DNA of 64,000 nt from Reutealis trisperma (lineage: Eukaryota; Streptophyta; Magnoliopsida; Malpighiales; Euphorbiaceae): positions 520,001 through 584,000 of the forward strand of contig CANTUT010000566.1 in the NCBI GenBank assembly GCA_947687605.1, given 5' to 3'. Both the position numbers and the translations under genes were made by a program. Shown here in pieces: positions 1 to 11,284 of the stretch; the stretch's first letter is position 1; each line of letters begins with the position of its first letter. Under the pieces are notes generated by a model. The model was given only the letters and a program-made list of their open reading frames with translations, did not search any database and was not told where the DNA came from.

Positions 1-502
1 TCATCATGTAGGATGCCTTTATGTGAGTTCATAGACACTAGTTTCACTCAATTTAGATCAACAGTTAAAGTGTTATTGTTGTCCAAAGTAACTCCAATGA
101 CCATATTGGCTAAAAACTTTAAATGGCCTTAACTCTATCATCTGAACTTCAAATTGAGTGATTGAAGTTTCTATGTTTTCATCTCAGTTTCAGATTTCAT
201 TTGACCCCTTACTCATTACTTTAGGTTCACAGAGACCAAGAAGTTTATAGTTTTCTGACATATTTATAGCCAATTCCAGTGAGTAAGTGACCATGACTTG
301 TCCATTATGCTCCTAGAGGGAAGAACTTTCCAACATTATCTACCCCACTAGATTTGGTCATTGACAAACCAATGATCAACAGCTACTCTAGTAGTGCTTC
401 GACAATTGTGTTTTAGAATTTAGTCTTCGATCTCCATAGTAGTTTTTTGAATTTAGTTTTGCTAAATTTCACTCCAATAAGGTTGAAATGAATTATTTTC
501 AG
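1..502. other. Noncoding AT-rich flank
   Basis: No open frame, domain match or repeat structure could be recognised here. It is the sequence just outside the left LTR of element A and is probably older repeat-derived DNA. Confidence 0.4.
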
Positions 503-1281
503 TGTGAGGCCTCACCCAAGTACCGGCCCAATCCATTAAAGGGAATAGAAAATGCTCATTTGGGGGAAACATCATGATTGAAACCCGCTATGAGTTCAAA
601 AAATTGTATTTTGTAAGTTGTAATTTGCAAAAGGTGTTGCCACTTTAATTTTGTTTATTTTAGTTAGGAAAATTAAAGGAAAAACCCAATTTGAGTGACT
701 CTAAAATTATACCATTTATCCTAAGGAAAAGCACTAGTTCTCGAATGACCAAAGAGGGTTTGGGGACTAGGTTTTGGTTAAAATAATACAAAAAATTAGT
801 TTGACTTAAATACAAAATAGCTTTTATAGAAAAAAAGAAGATTTTATGTATGTATGAATAGATATAACATAATGTATGAAATAAATATTACTCGTGTAAT
901 ACATGGCAAATATGAGAGAATGACAATTACAAATGTGAAAAATAAAGGAAAACTACTTATTACAAGTCAAAATGTCAAAATCAGGGGATCTTTCCTCTAA
1001 CCCTTATGGGTTCTAGGAAAAGCGCACATTCCCTAAATATAATCTAAATAACTAAAGTAAGAAAAAGTAATAAAACAATTGTAATAAAAAGAATAAAATT
1101 TTGACTTTTATTTAAGAAAAGCAATTTGGATCCTAAACTAAATGAAGAAGGTGATAGAGAGAGAAAGTTGTTAATTTTAACAGAGTTGATGCCTTAGAGA
1201 TGGCATGCCTGTGTAGCGCACTAATTTTAGTAGGTGTCAAGCTGCAGCTAGATGCCATGGGTGCAAATTTGAGGGTTCACA
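503..1281 (-). repeat. 3' LTR of element A, internally deleted
   Basis: The LTR begins TGTGAGGCCTC and ends GGGTTCACA on the plus strand, giving TGTGA/TCACA terminal inverted bases. It matches 7024-7736 and then 8745-8810 of the other LTR. The missing 1008 bp are bounded by the 7-bp direct repeat CTGTGTA (7730-7736 and 8738-8744), which is present once here around 1210. The 779-bp length plus 1008 equals the other LTR's 1787 bp. The apparent 123-residue open frame at 1200-1571 crosses the LTR end and is not a credible gene. Confidence 0.85.
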
Positions 1282-1295
1282 ACTACCCCCTCATT
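1282..1295 (-). promoter_or_regulatory. Polypurine tract of element A
   Basis: On the minus strand the bases next to the 3' LTR read AATGAGGGGGTAGT. This is the expected plus-strand DNA primer site for reverse transcription, and it fixes the element's orientation. Element B has the near-identical AATGAGAGGGTAGA at the same place (58517-58504). Confidence 0.75.
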
Positions 1296-1685
1296 AGAAT
1301 TGGCTTTAAGGAAAAGGGTGATTCTAATGACAATGAACCCTGGAAAGAGATGCCATATCGGACTCTAGGCTTGTGCTTGTGCCACGTCAGATTTTTGGCT
1401 TATATGTTATTGTGCCATATCAGATTTTGGGCTATACCATGTAAGATTTTGGATTTGTGCCATGTTAGATTCTGGGCTTGTGCTTATGCCACATCATATT
1501 TTTGGCTTATATGTTCTTGTGCCATGTCATATTATGGGCTTGTGATATCTGCTTATATTTGTCATGCATAAGGGTATTCATGCTTTGTGCAAATTGAACC
1601 TTATGAAGGACAAACATGGTATAAGAATATGAACCTTTTTGGAGAGGGCCCCAAGGATAAATGAGGTTATGTCAATGGCTATAGG

Positions 1686-1996
1686 TTCAGCCTTGATGTT
1701 GGAAGTGAGAATGGTCTTGGTTAATTTCAATTAAGGCTATCTGTCTGGCCTAAGTGTCGGAGGTAAAGATGGTTTTGGTGTATTTCAATCAAGGCTATAT
1801 GTCCAACTTGAATGTTAGAGATAAAGATGATTTAGTGAATTTCAGTCAAGGTTATCTGTCTAGCCTGAATGTTAGAGGTGAAGATGGTTTGGTGAATTTC
1901 AATCAAGGCTATTTGTCTGACCTTAATATTAAAGGTAAAGATGGTTTGCTGAATTTCAATCAAAGCTATTTGTCTAGCCTAGACTTTAAGATTTAG
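1686..1996. repeat. 57-bp tandem array in element A
   Basis: About four to five diverged copies of a 57-bp unit with the core TTTCAATCAAGGCTAT run head to tail. Because 57 is divisible by 3, the plus strand stays open for 80 codons (1754-1996) and encodes a 19-residue periodic peptide. That is antisense to the element and is probably a by-product of the period. The unit shares its core with the 42-bp array that follows. Confidence 0.8.
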
Positions 1997-2099
1997 AGAT
2001 TTGGTCCACTTAGAAGGGGGAGATTTGGGAGTTCAAACTAGTTTAGCAAGGCCACTTATTCGGCCTTGCTTTTAGGGAGATTATGTTCAAAGTTATCCA

Positions 2100-2535
2100 T
2101 TTAAAACAGGAGGATTGGGATTAAAGCTATCTGTTTGGCTTTAGTGCTTAGATGGATTGGGATCAAAGCTATCTGTTCAACTTTGGGGTTTGGGAAGATT
2201 AGGATCAAAGCTATTTGTTCGGCTTTGGTACTTGGGAGGATTGGGATCAAACCTATCTATTCGGCTTTGATGTTTAGGAGGATTGGAATCAAAGTTATCT
2301 ATTCAGCCTTGATGTTGGGAGGATTAGGATCAAAGTTATCTATTTGGCTTTGATGTTGAAAAAATTAGGATCAAAGCTATTTGTTCGACTTTGGTGCTTA
2401 GGAGGATTAGAATCAAAGCTATCTGTTCAGCCTTGATGTTGGGATGATTGGGATCAAAGTTATTTGTTTGGCTTTAGTGTTGGGAAAATTAGGATCAAAG
2501 CTATCTATTAGACTTTTGTGTTTGGAGGATTTAAG
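2100..2535. repeat. 42-bp tandem array in element A
   Basis: About ten copies of a 40-42-bp unit built around GGATCAAAGCTATCTGTTC are arranged head to tail. The period is again near a multiple of 3 and leaves open frames at 2135-2353 and 2444-2650 on the plus strand. Isolated relatives of the core occur at about 2052, 3518 and 3602, which suggests the array grew from a motif already scattered through this part of the element. Confidence 0.8.
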
Positions 2536-2650
2536 GAAGGTTATGTCTGTAAAAGGTGAGGGGTGTGGGAATGTCAACATGGGTGGCTCAACTCAGTTTG
2601 CTTATAAAAAATTACGGTTGAGGATCAGTCCGTGTAAGGAAAGGTATTAG

Positions 2651-4203
2651 GAGGGTAGGTTAGGTAGGTCCTTAAAAGAATAGATTGGTCTTGAGATGTT
2701 AGGTCAGGTTGTATTCGGTTCTAATAAGGTCAAGAAGTGTCACTTAAAAATTCAGGTTGCAAGATTTAAGCAAAGACGATTAACACAATATAGTATTTAG
2801 GGTAGTAGATTTATTAGTTAAGCCAACTTGATAAAGAGACCTTGACCTTAAAGGAGTCTACAAGTATTCCCAAAGGAGGTAGTTTAGCCAATAAACTTAG
2901 GCTTTAATGATGATGGGCCTTGGTTCTGCTAATGAGCCTAAGCTTTGGTATTTTGCTAAAGAATTTGATAATAATATGTCTAAGATGCATAATCTTTATA
3001 AGGATAGTATGGTTGATCACTTGAAGAGATAATAGGCCTTGATCAAGGAGTTAGGGGTAAAGGTGTTTTGAAGGAGGTAGGTAGGATGCCACCTCATGAG
3101 TTGATTCAGCAAGTTGGACTCATAGACTAGAAGGTGAGACTAGGCTCTGACACAAGAGGCTAAAAACTCTAAGCAAAAATGGTGAAAACACTTAATGGGG
3201 TACAAATGTAGGGAAACATGACTCTGTGAAAGGTAAGACTAATAGAATGACTATCTTTGGATGAGATAAGACTAATAGACTAGATAGTGAATCCAATTTA
3301 AATGAAACAAAACTCCATCTTGAATTATTGCTTTGAGTTGATTCCATCTTTTTGGCTAGGTTGCCTTTGTAGGTTTTCAACCTAATAATTCCTTTGATTA
3401 CTTGCTCTAAGCTGCTCTTCTGAGTTTCTTTCTCTCTCTTTGTTTTTTTTTTCTATTTTTTTCTTCTTTTTTTTATTTTTTTGAATTTTTCCTCCTTGTT
3501 TTTTTTTTTGGGGTTGGCAAGGCTATTTGTTTCATCTTGCTAGGAAAGGTCTAATTTTGTTTGGATCATGGGTTGGATTTTTGGTTTTCCTTCCTTTTTC
3601 AGTTAGCAAAGCTATCTGTTCTACTTTGCTTGTGAAGATGATTAAGGATTGCCCCTAGCCTGTAGCATGGATGAGAGCTTTGGTGTTCTGTAAAATACTC
3701 AAAAAAGGGTGTCAACTTGGAGAGAAAGTGACATGGATGTATGTTAGGAAATCTAAATGTTTTCCAAGGAACTGTAATTTTGGTGAAGGCTACCTTTAAT
3801 GATCATTTGTTGTGGCCTTATATGAATTCTTGATCCTTCTCATATGATTCTTTATTGGCTCAAAAATTCATTGTTTCATTCAAATTGGATTAAAAAAAAC
3901 ACATTAAGAAAGGAACAATTCACACTTTATTACAATCAAAATGACTTTAACAGACTCAATAGGATCATTCTAATAAACAGACTCAAAAAAGATGATTCTA
4001 ATAGACAGACTAAAAAAAGATGACTCTGATAGCTAATCTTAAAAAGATGACTCTAACTTAAATGATGATTCAAACTTTAATGACATAGACTCTCACTAGT
4101 ATCCTTCTTACCTTGTTGACTCACTAGATGGCTTGAAAGGTTAATGGGTAAAAGAGGTATTTATTGCCAATGAGGTCTTAGACTGATTCTAGATAGGTCA
4201 GGT
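2651..4203. other. Element A interior without recognisable gene
   Basis: In a complete element protease, reverse transcriptase and integrase would lie here in minus orientation. None of their motifs could be found in any frame. The stretch is low in complexity, with a T-rich run at about 3430-3510 and a short diverged repeat of GACTCTAATAGAC-like words at 3950-4060. Confidence 0.5.
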
Positions 4204-5300
4204 TTAGCTAGAGTCAAATTCTTCAATGTTGGTTTCAAGTTCTTCCTCAATGTCCAAGTCAATGGTGGTAATCTTTAATTTGCTTTGAAGGTGATCTTCA
4301 ACCTTGGATGCAGTTGCAATCATAGCTTTGAAAGTGGGCAAGTATTGTGTTAACAATGGATCTTTATAGTTTGAAAGTAGATTCTTGATGAAGATATCGA
4401 CTTGTTCTTACTCAGTTGGTCTACTTACCATTAGAGTAGATTTGGCCCTCCACCTTGCAAGGAATGTAGAGAAGGTCTCATTTGAAAGCTACTTAGTGCT
4501 TTCTAAATCCCTTCTTGTAATGTCCACTTCAATATTGTAGTGGTATTGTTTGACAAATGCCTTGTAAATGTCCTCCCAAGTCTATTTTTGGGTGTCATCT
4601 AAGTTAACAAACCATCTCAAGGTAGCATCAGTAAAGGTTTGCTGAAATAGTTGAGCAAAGAGCTCGTTGTTGATACCAAGGGGATGCATTGCCCCCACGT
4701 ACATCTTTATATGGATCTTAGGGCAAGTAGTACCATCAAATCTATCCAAATTCGACATCTTAAACTTTAGTGGTAACAGAGCATTGGGGAAGAGACGTAA
4801 TGAACTTATATCAACCATGCCTTTCCTCTTCTTTAGACTTTTTACTGACTTTTCTATGGCTTGTAGTTTGAGTAGGAAGACCTCAAGCCTAGGATTACAT
4901 ATGGTTTCCCACCTTTGGGAAGGATCTAAAGGAAATGAGGTGATTTGTTATTGTTTAATAGGTGCTAGATGGGAAAGAGTGTTTGTTTTGAGGATATTAG
5001 GTAAAGGAAGTGATGGTGGGGGTATGGTTTCAAAGTTGGCTTAGTGGGGGAAGTAAAAGCATAGGCCTAAACTGTGCTCAGATTTCGATCCAGGTTGAGT
5101 GGATCCTAAAACTTAGGACTTAGGGTTTGGTTTATGCCAGCCCAACTTATCATGTCTTGGACATCATTTAATATGGCTCCCTTTGGGCTTGCAATTAGGC
5201 CTGAATTTAGGGCTGCTTATCTCATGAACATCTCTTCTTGTTGCTCCAACATTTGGCTAGAATCTTATCTATGGCATTTTTGTCAAATCCAATAGACATT
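4204..5300 (-). pseudogene. Ty3/gypsy gag pseudogene of element A
   Basis: The minus strand encodes a broken gag polyprotein. The best-preserved stretch (4818-4582) reads FKMSNLDRFDGTTCP...HIKMYV, then LFAQLFQQTFTDATLRWFVNL. This is the conserved plant gypsy capsid region with its FDGT...P..H...M and F...L...A..W motifs. Further on, an AFVKQYHYN-like segment, a FLARWRAK-like segment and an acidic tail ending in EFDSS with a stop at 4206-4204 complete the domain. The N-terminal part (about 5300-5160) has an EQQEEMFMR motif. Several in-frame stops and at least one frameshift break it, so it cannot make capsid. It lies between the leader arrays and the pol-less interior. Confidence 0.8.
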
Positions 5301-5489
5301 TTGGCAACCTTAGAAAGGGAAAAGGGAATCAGGTTAGTATCAAGCTTTGGAAAAATGGTTATAGGATATGATGAACTAAGGACCTTAGGTTTAATGGTAA
5401 TAGATGGTGATGTCTTATGGTTAGGTTGATGGTGTATAGTTAAAGAAGAGGTTAGAGGTGTAAGATGTTAGTTAGGTCTGTATTTAGCT

Positions 5490-5665
5490 AGGGAAACTAG
5501 GTCAAATTTTAACTTTGAAAACTAGGTTAAGATTTAGCTTTGTGTGGCTACGTCAGATTTTATCTTTGAGTAGCTAGGTCAAAATTTAGCTTTAGGTGGC
5601 TAGGTCAAAATTTAGCTTTGGGTGGCTAGGTCAGATTTTAGCCTTGATGAATCAAAGTTTAGTTT
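5490..5665. repeat. 26-bp tandem array in leader of element A
   Basis: About six copies of a 26-bp unit of the form CTAGGTCAAAATTTAGCTTT plus six bases run head to tail. They lie between gag and the primer site, in what would be the transcribed leader of the minus-strand element. Confidence 0.75.
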
Positions 5666-5879
5666 AGAAAGCTAGGTTAGAGTTGCCTCGAGTAATTAGT
5701 GTTTACTATTTATAAATGGTTTACCATGGGTTTAAGGATGGAGTTACCATGGGTTTTGCTATTGGGTTATGGATGTATTGTGGATTTGGATGTTAAGTGG
5801 ACCATAGGTTTGGTGATAGTTGGATAATTGGTTAATTAGACCAGATCATGGGCTTAGATGGGCCATGGGTTTGGATAGT

Positions 5880-6290
5880 AATATTAAAGATGAAAACAAG
5901 TTAGCATTTAGTTTAGGTAAAGACTATGGATAAGAATGAAGCTAGGTCAAAGTTTAGCATTGGTAAGGATTGTTGAGGATAAAGCTAGATCAGTGTTTAG
6001 CTTGGGTAAAGACTATGAAAGATGAAAGCTACGTTAGTGTTTAACTTGGGTAAGAATTATGAAAGATGAAAGCTAGGTTAGTGTTTAGCTTGGGTAAGGA
6101 AGATGAAAGCTAGGTTAGTGTTTAGCTTAGATAAGGATTGTGAAAGATGAAAGCTAGGTCAGTGTTTAGCTTGGGTAAAAATTATGAAGGATAAAGCTAG
6201 GTCGGTGTTTAGCTTGTATAATAGTTATAATGAATAGAGCTAGGTCAGTGTTTGGCTTGGATAAGGATTATGGATAAGGATGAGGGTACC
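5880..6290. repeat. 44-bp tandem array in leader of element A
   Basis: About eight copies of a 44-bp unit containing GCTAGGTCAGTGTTTAGCTT and a GGTAAGRATTATGRAAGATG tail are seen, one of them shortened. The first half shares the GCTAGGTCA...TTTAGCTT core with the adjacent 26-bp array, so the two arrays probably have one origin. Confidence 0.8.
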
Positions 6291-6510
6291 ATAAATGGGT
6301 TTATTTATTATGAGTTTGATATGGGCTTAGGTGAACCAGGAGTTTGGGTTTTGACCATGGGTTTAGGTGGACCATAGGTTTTAGGTGTTTTGACTATGGT
6401 TTAGGTGGACCATGGGTTTTGAGTTTTGACCATAGGTTTAGGTGAACCATGAGTTTTGGGCCTTGACCATGGGTTTAGGTGGACCATGGATTTTGGGTGT
6501 TAAGATGTTT
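6291..6510. repeat. ACCATGGGTTTAGGTGG repeats in leader of element A
   Basis: Several irregularly spaced copies (about 35-45 bp apart) of ACCATGGGTTTAGGTGG and GACCATRGGTTTT occur. Related words also appear at 5720-5880. The period is less regular than in the neighbouring 26- and 44-bp arrays. Confidence 0.6.
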
Positions 6511-7004
6511 GGATAGGTTTTAGACTCTTTACAAGGTTCAAGCTATGCATGCATATATGAATGAATGATTGAAAAACATTTCATGAAATACCAAGTTCAG
6601 TATTATGGTGTATACAATCTTAAAGGAAGGTTCTATGGGTCATTACATGAAAGGATAACGGTGGCTTGAAAGGGAACCCATCACACTAGAGATGCGATAT
6701 ACCTAACCACATATGAGTCAAGGAGTCTCATGTGGGTCCAAAAGTACTTGCATACTTGTTACACCTTTAAAAGGATTAGGGGATACATCACAAGCTAGAT
6801 GGTTTCACTATTGGTAAGCAGACCTAAAGAAGGTTGCCTACTTGATGTTACTATCTATCTTTTATTTTCCTAAGAAACTAGGGTTTTCGACAAGGAGCCC
6901 AATATAGTGATGCATTAAAAGCTATTTTGTACTAAAAAGCCAAACTTTTTATTTTACCAAGAGTAGTCCACTTTCATCTTTTATTTTGAAAAACATTTTG
7001 GAGT

Positions 7005-7021
7005 CCCCTATGGAGTCACCA
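7005..7021 (-). promoter_or_regulatory. Primer binding site, tRNA-Arg type
   Basis: Read on the minus strand two bases after the 5' LTR the sequence is TGGTGACTCCATAGGGG. The 3' end of plant tRNA-Arg with the GACTCC acceptor stem would be complementary to this with about three mismatches. tRNA-Arg priming is typical of Tat/Ogre elements. It proves the minus orientation of element A. Confidence 0.7.
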
Positions 7022-7023
7022 AC

Positions 7024-8810
7024 TATGAGGTCTCACCCGAGCACCGGCCCGATCTATTAAAGGGAATCGAAAATGCTCATTTAGGGGAAACATCACAACT
7101 GGAACCCGCTATGAGTTTAGAAAATTTTATTTTGTAAATTGTAATTTGCAAAAGGGGTTGCCACTTTAATTTTGTTTATTTTAGTTGGGAAAATTAAAGG
7201 AAAAATCCAATTTGATTGACTACCAAATTATACCATTTATCCTAAGGAAAAGTACTAGTCCTTGAATGACCAAAGAAGGCTCGAGGACTAGGTTTTGGTT
7301 AAAACAATACAAAAAATTAGTTTGGCTAAAATACAAAATAGTTTTTGTTGAAAAAAGAAGATTTTATGTATGCATGAAGAGATATAACATGATGCATGAA
7401 ACAAATATTACTTATGCAATGCATGGCAAATATGAGAGAATGACAATTACAAATGCGAAAAATAAAGGAAAACTACTTATTACAAGTCAAAATGTCAAAA
7501 TCAGGGGATCTTTCCTCTAACCCTTATGGGTTCTAGAAAAAGCGCACATTCCCCAAATATAATCTAAACCATTAAAGTAAGAAAAAGTAATAAAACAATT
7601 GTAATAAAAAGAACTAAAATTTTGACTTTTATTTAAGAAAAGCAATTTTGATCCTAAACTATGTGAAAAAGGTGATAGAGAGAAGAAGTTATTAATTTTA
7701 GTGGAGTTGATGTCTTAAAGATGACATGCCTGTGTATCCCTTTGAATAAGAATCAAACCCCACGTAGTTCTTCCTTCTTGCAAAGGAAGGGTTTTTAATT
7801 CATTGCCTTTGTTATCATGTTTTGATTGATTTTAAGTGCTTAGGAATTTGTTAATTAGGTAAGATTTTAATTAACAAAAATTAGATCTTTTCAGATTTGG
7901 ATCCTAAAATTGGAATTGAAAAGGAAAAGGAAAGAACTTTTACCTGTGGCTTTCGATGACGAGGAATGTAGGGAGCGAGCTTGGCACTGGATCCAAGTTC
8001 CACATTGGCTTAGGGATAACACAAGCACTCCTTTTAGAAGAAGGACTCTTGATTAGTTTGAACTTTTTTTGAAGGAAGGACTTTGAATCACCATTGCCTG
8101 ATAACCACAAATTTCCTTTGAAAGAAAGAACTTGAATTGCTCCTTTTCTTGGTTAAGAGGCTTAGAGAGACGGTTTAAGGTGGTTAGGAATCTTATGAAT
8201 AGGTTTATGTGATGGAAGAGGTTTTGGAATTGGATTTTTGGAGATTAGGAGGTTTAGAAAGAGAGTTTTGATAATTGGGAGGGTTAGAAATAGGGTTTAG
8301 AAAACTTTAGAGGGAGTATGGAGGAATGTCATTGTGTGTGGAAGTTGTTATGAGGTGCAAGGTATTTATAGGGAGAGTTTGAGGTTAAAAATAAAGAATT
8401 TTTGGTGTGGGATTCTATAAGAAATGCGCTGTGGCAATTTATCATGGACAACGGTAACCACAAAGGGAGTTATGACAACCGTAGGGCCCGCTATAGTAGC
8501 CAATTTACTACTGCAAGAATGCCTGTGGCAACCATAGCTGGCCCATAGGTTGCCGCACCTCATTTTTCAGCCTGTTCTTATCCATTTTTTATCCAATTTG
8601 GACCCAATTTTATTCTATTGGTTCGTAGTCAAGTGCTAGTCATTTGAAATGCAAGTTTTAGGAAATTTATTTTTCAACAAGGCACTACCCCCTTGATCCT
8701 TGCCTGCTAATTGGATAGCAGGACTGTCATACTAGCTCTGTGTAGCACACTAATCTTATCAAGTATCAAGCTGTGGCTAGATCCTAAGTATCCAAATTTA
8801 AGGGTTCACA
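7024..8810 (-). repeat. 5' LTR of element A, full length
   Basis: This 1787-bp LTR runs from TATGAGGTCTC (first dinucleotide mutated from TG) to GGGTTCACA. On the minus strand a TATA box TATAAATA lies at 8370-8363, the expected LTR promoter. The 84-codon open frame at 7266-7520 and the 65-codon frame at 8366-8563 have no recognisable content. The LTR is related to those of element B (56788-58503) and of the solo LTR (61387-63159), with which it shares its termini, the CACCGGCC-like segment and the GCCACYTTAATTTT segment. Confidence 0.85.
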
Positions 8811-8942
8811 CTAAGTTAAATATTAATTTTTAGTAATAGTTAAATTATAAAAATTATTTGTAAGTCCATGGAATTTAAGTTATAAGCTTATCATAATTAT
8901 AATTATAATCAATTCAGTTAAATTTTAATCCCAAAATTACTC

Positions 8943-11262
8943 TCAATGATTTTGGGTGACATATTCTGATAAATATAATGCCTTTAAATCATACTGTATT
9001 TCTCTCCTCCAAGTTGGTCTATGTCTATCCCTTCCTTTTTTCTTCTCTTTTAACACAATGCACTCAACCTTTCTAATTGAAACCTTCCTTGGTCTCCGCT
9101 TCATGTGTCCAAACAATCTTAATCTCCATTCTCTCATCTTGTCCTTAATTGATGTGACTCCCCCTTTATCTCTAATGCTTTCATTGTGTATCTTATCCAT
9201 TCTAGTATGGTCATACATTCATTTTAAAATCCTCATCTCAGCAAGACTCATCTTTAATAGAAGTAGTCCCTTTATTATCTAGCACTCACTACCATATAAC
9301 ATAGTTGGTAGAATAACCATATAATGCAATTTTCCTTTCAATTTATTAGGAATCATGCTGTCACATAGGACTCTTGTGGCAAGCTTCATTTCAACCACCC
9401 AACTTTTATCTTGTGGCTAATATCCTCCTTATAACCTCCATCTCCTTAAAGATTGAGTTAAGATATTTAAAATGGGTGCTTTTGGCAATGCCACTCTATT
9501 TAAGCTAACTCCCTTGTTATCCCCACTTTGGCCTTCACTAAACTTGTAAGACATTTATTCCATCTTGGTTCTACTTAACCTGAGACCTTTAAACTTTAAA
9601 TGCTCCTCCATGACTTTAGCTTTCTATGAACTCCCACCTGTAAATATCATGCACCTAGCGATTTCATTTTTATATGCTTTGTTAGTACATTCATAACCAA
9701 AACAAAGAGGTAAGGCTTACTGCAGACCCTTAATGCAACTCAATGAGATAGGAAAATCTTTTAAGTCTCCTCTAACTGTGCATACAGTAGTAGTCATACG
9801 TGTCCTTTAATACTTGTATGTACCTAATCGATATCCCTTATTCTTTAACACCCATCATAAAACTTCTCTTGGGACTCTATCATTTGCATTCTTTAAGTTA
9901 ATGAAAACTATATGTAAGTCTTTCCTCATATCTCTATATTTCTCTATTAAGCTTTTAATAAGAAATACTGCTTCCACAATTGATCGATTTGGCATGAACT
10001 CAAATTAGTTGGTAGAAATAGATGTAACACCATGTAAGTGATGTTTTCTAATTCATGAGCTTAATTCTCCTGTAGTTTGAGTAACTTTGAATGTCTTGCT
10101 TGTTTTTAAAAATGGGTACTAGAATGCTCTCCCTTCATTCATTTGGTATTTTCTTTAAAGTTAGGATTTTTTTGAACAATTTGTTAACCAAGATATTTCT
10201 ACCTCATCTAGATACTTCCATATTTTAATCTCAAATTAGTTGGTAGAAATAGATGTAACACCATGTAAGCGATGTTTTATAATTCTTTCCCACAACTTCA
10301 AAGTATGACTCATGAGCTTAATTCGCCTATAGTTTGAGCAACTTTGAATGTCTTGCTTGTTTTTAAGAATGGGTACTAGAATGCTCTCCCTTCATTCATT
10401 GGTATTTTCTTTTAAGTTAGGATTTTGTTGAACAATTTTTTAACAAAGATATTCCTACCTCATCTAGATTCTTCCATATTTTAATCAGTATTCTATTTGG
10501 CCCATAAGCTTTCCCAACTTTCATCCTCTTTAAAACCTTATTGACCTCTAAAAAACTGATCCTTCAAGTGAAGGTCATATTCTTCTCTATAGTCATGTAG
10601 TCTTCGTCAACCATATCAATCATGTTACCACTTTAGCTGTTATTTAAAAGTTCATCAAAGTAACTCCACATTTCTTTAATGTCTTTATATTTCACCATAA
10701 CTTTTCCTTCTTTATCATTGATACACCTTACCTAATTGAGATTTTGACATTTCCTTTATGTAGTCCTTGCTAGCCTATAGATATTCATTCTATGCCTTTC
10801 TATCTTTTCAAAGGCCATGCTTTTTTTTGGCTTATGATTTTTTTTGCCTCTCTTTTCGCTTTCTAATATTGCTCATAAGCCTATCACATTGGTAGTCTTA
10901 TGTACCATTCCATTTTACTCTTCATTACCTTTTGTACTTGCTCACTTCACCACCACTTGTCATTTGAGGGTGGGCCATGTCCTTTAGACTCTCTCAAAAT
11001 TTTTCTAGCCATTTCCTTGATCTTAAAAGCCCTGGGTATCTAAATAGCATTGGCTTCCATGTCCACCTTTGATGCTTCTGACTTAAGGAGTTCATTCTTA
11101 AACATCATTTGTTTGCTGCTTTTAATTTCCACCACTTTATTTTATATGTCATACTTCTTTTACTCGTCTTTGTCTTTCTTCTGATCTTGACATCTAGAAC
11201 TACCAGCCTATATTGACTTGTTAAAGCCTCTCTCGAGATCACTTTGCAATCCTTATAAAGGC
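8943..11262 (-). pseudogene. RTE-clade LINE remnant, reverse transcriptase
   Basis: The minus strand carries the C-terminal two thirds of an RTE-type non-LTR retrotransposon polyprotein. The last part (9218-8943) is open and holds HTRMDKIHNE...MREWRLRLFGHMKRRP, the C-terminal signature of plant RTE elements. Upstream come KFSEGQSGDN, a mutated active site (CMIFTGG where the two catalytic aspartates should be, about 9657-9637), and LIEKYRDMRKDLHIVFINLK followed by NDRVPREVLWWVL (about 9960-9860). Near the 5' edge CKVISREALTSQYRLVVLD marks the link after the endonuclease. The endonuclease itself is missing, so the copy is 5'-truncated as LINEs often are. Many stops and frameshifts make it inactive. 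A 231/254-bp internal duplication adds to the damage. Confidence 0.85.
10001..10485. repeat. Tandem duplication inside RTE LINE
   Basis: Bases 10001-10231 are repeated at 10232-10485, both starting CAAATTAGTTGGTAGAAATA. The second copy has about 24 more bases (around 10287-10310), and a few substitutions separate the two. The duplication lies within the reverse transcriptase region and happened after insertion. Confidence 0.85.
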
Positions 11263-11284
11263 CCGATTAATTATGATTTTAGTA

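Larger units (their letters stand above)
503..8810 (-). mobile_element. Tat-like Ty3/gypsy LTR retroelement A, non-autonomous
   Basis: Two direct LTRs (503-1281 and 7024-8810) flank about 5.7 kb. Read on the minus strand the order is 5' LTR, a tRNA-Arg-type primer site at 7021-7005, a repeat-rich leader, a broken gag (about 5300-4204), noncoding DNA with tandem arrays, a polypurine tract (1295-1282) and the 3' LTR. Plant tRNA-Arg priming and tandem arrays near the 3' end are known for the Tat/Ogre lineage of Ty3/gypsy. I found no protease, reverse transcriptase or integrase between gag and the 3' LTR, so this copy lacks pol and would have depended on a relative for mobility. The outer 5-bp flanks do not match, so no target duplication can be shown. 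Assignment to Tat is an inference from the primer site and the structure. Confidence 0.8.

Noticed and set aside
1200..1571. 123-codon plus-strand open frame
   Set aside because: It starts inside an LTR and crosses into the element interior; its Cys/Ala/Trp-rich sequence comes from a short diverged repeat (GTGCCATRTCAGATTTTGGG-like).
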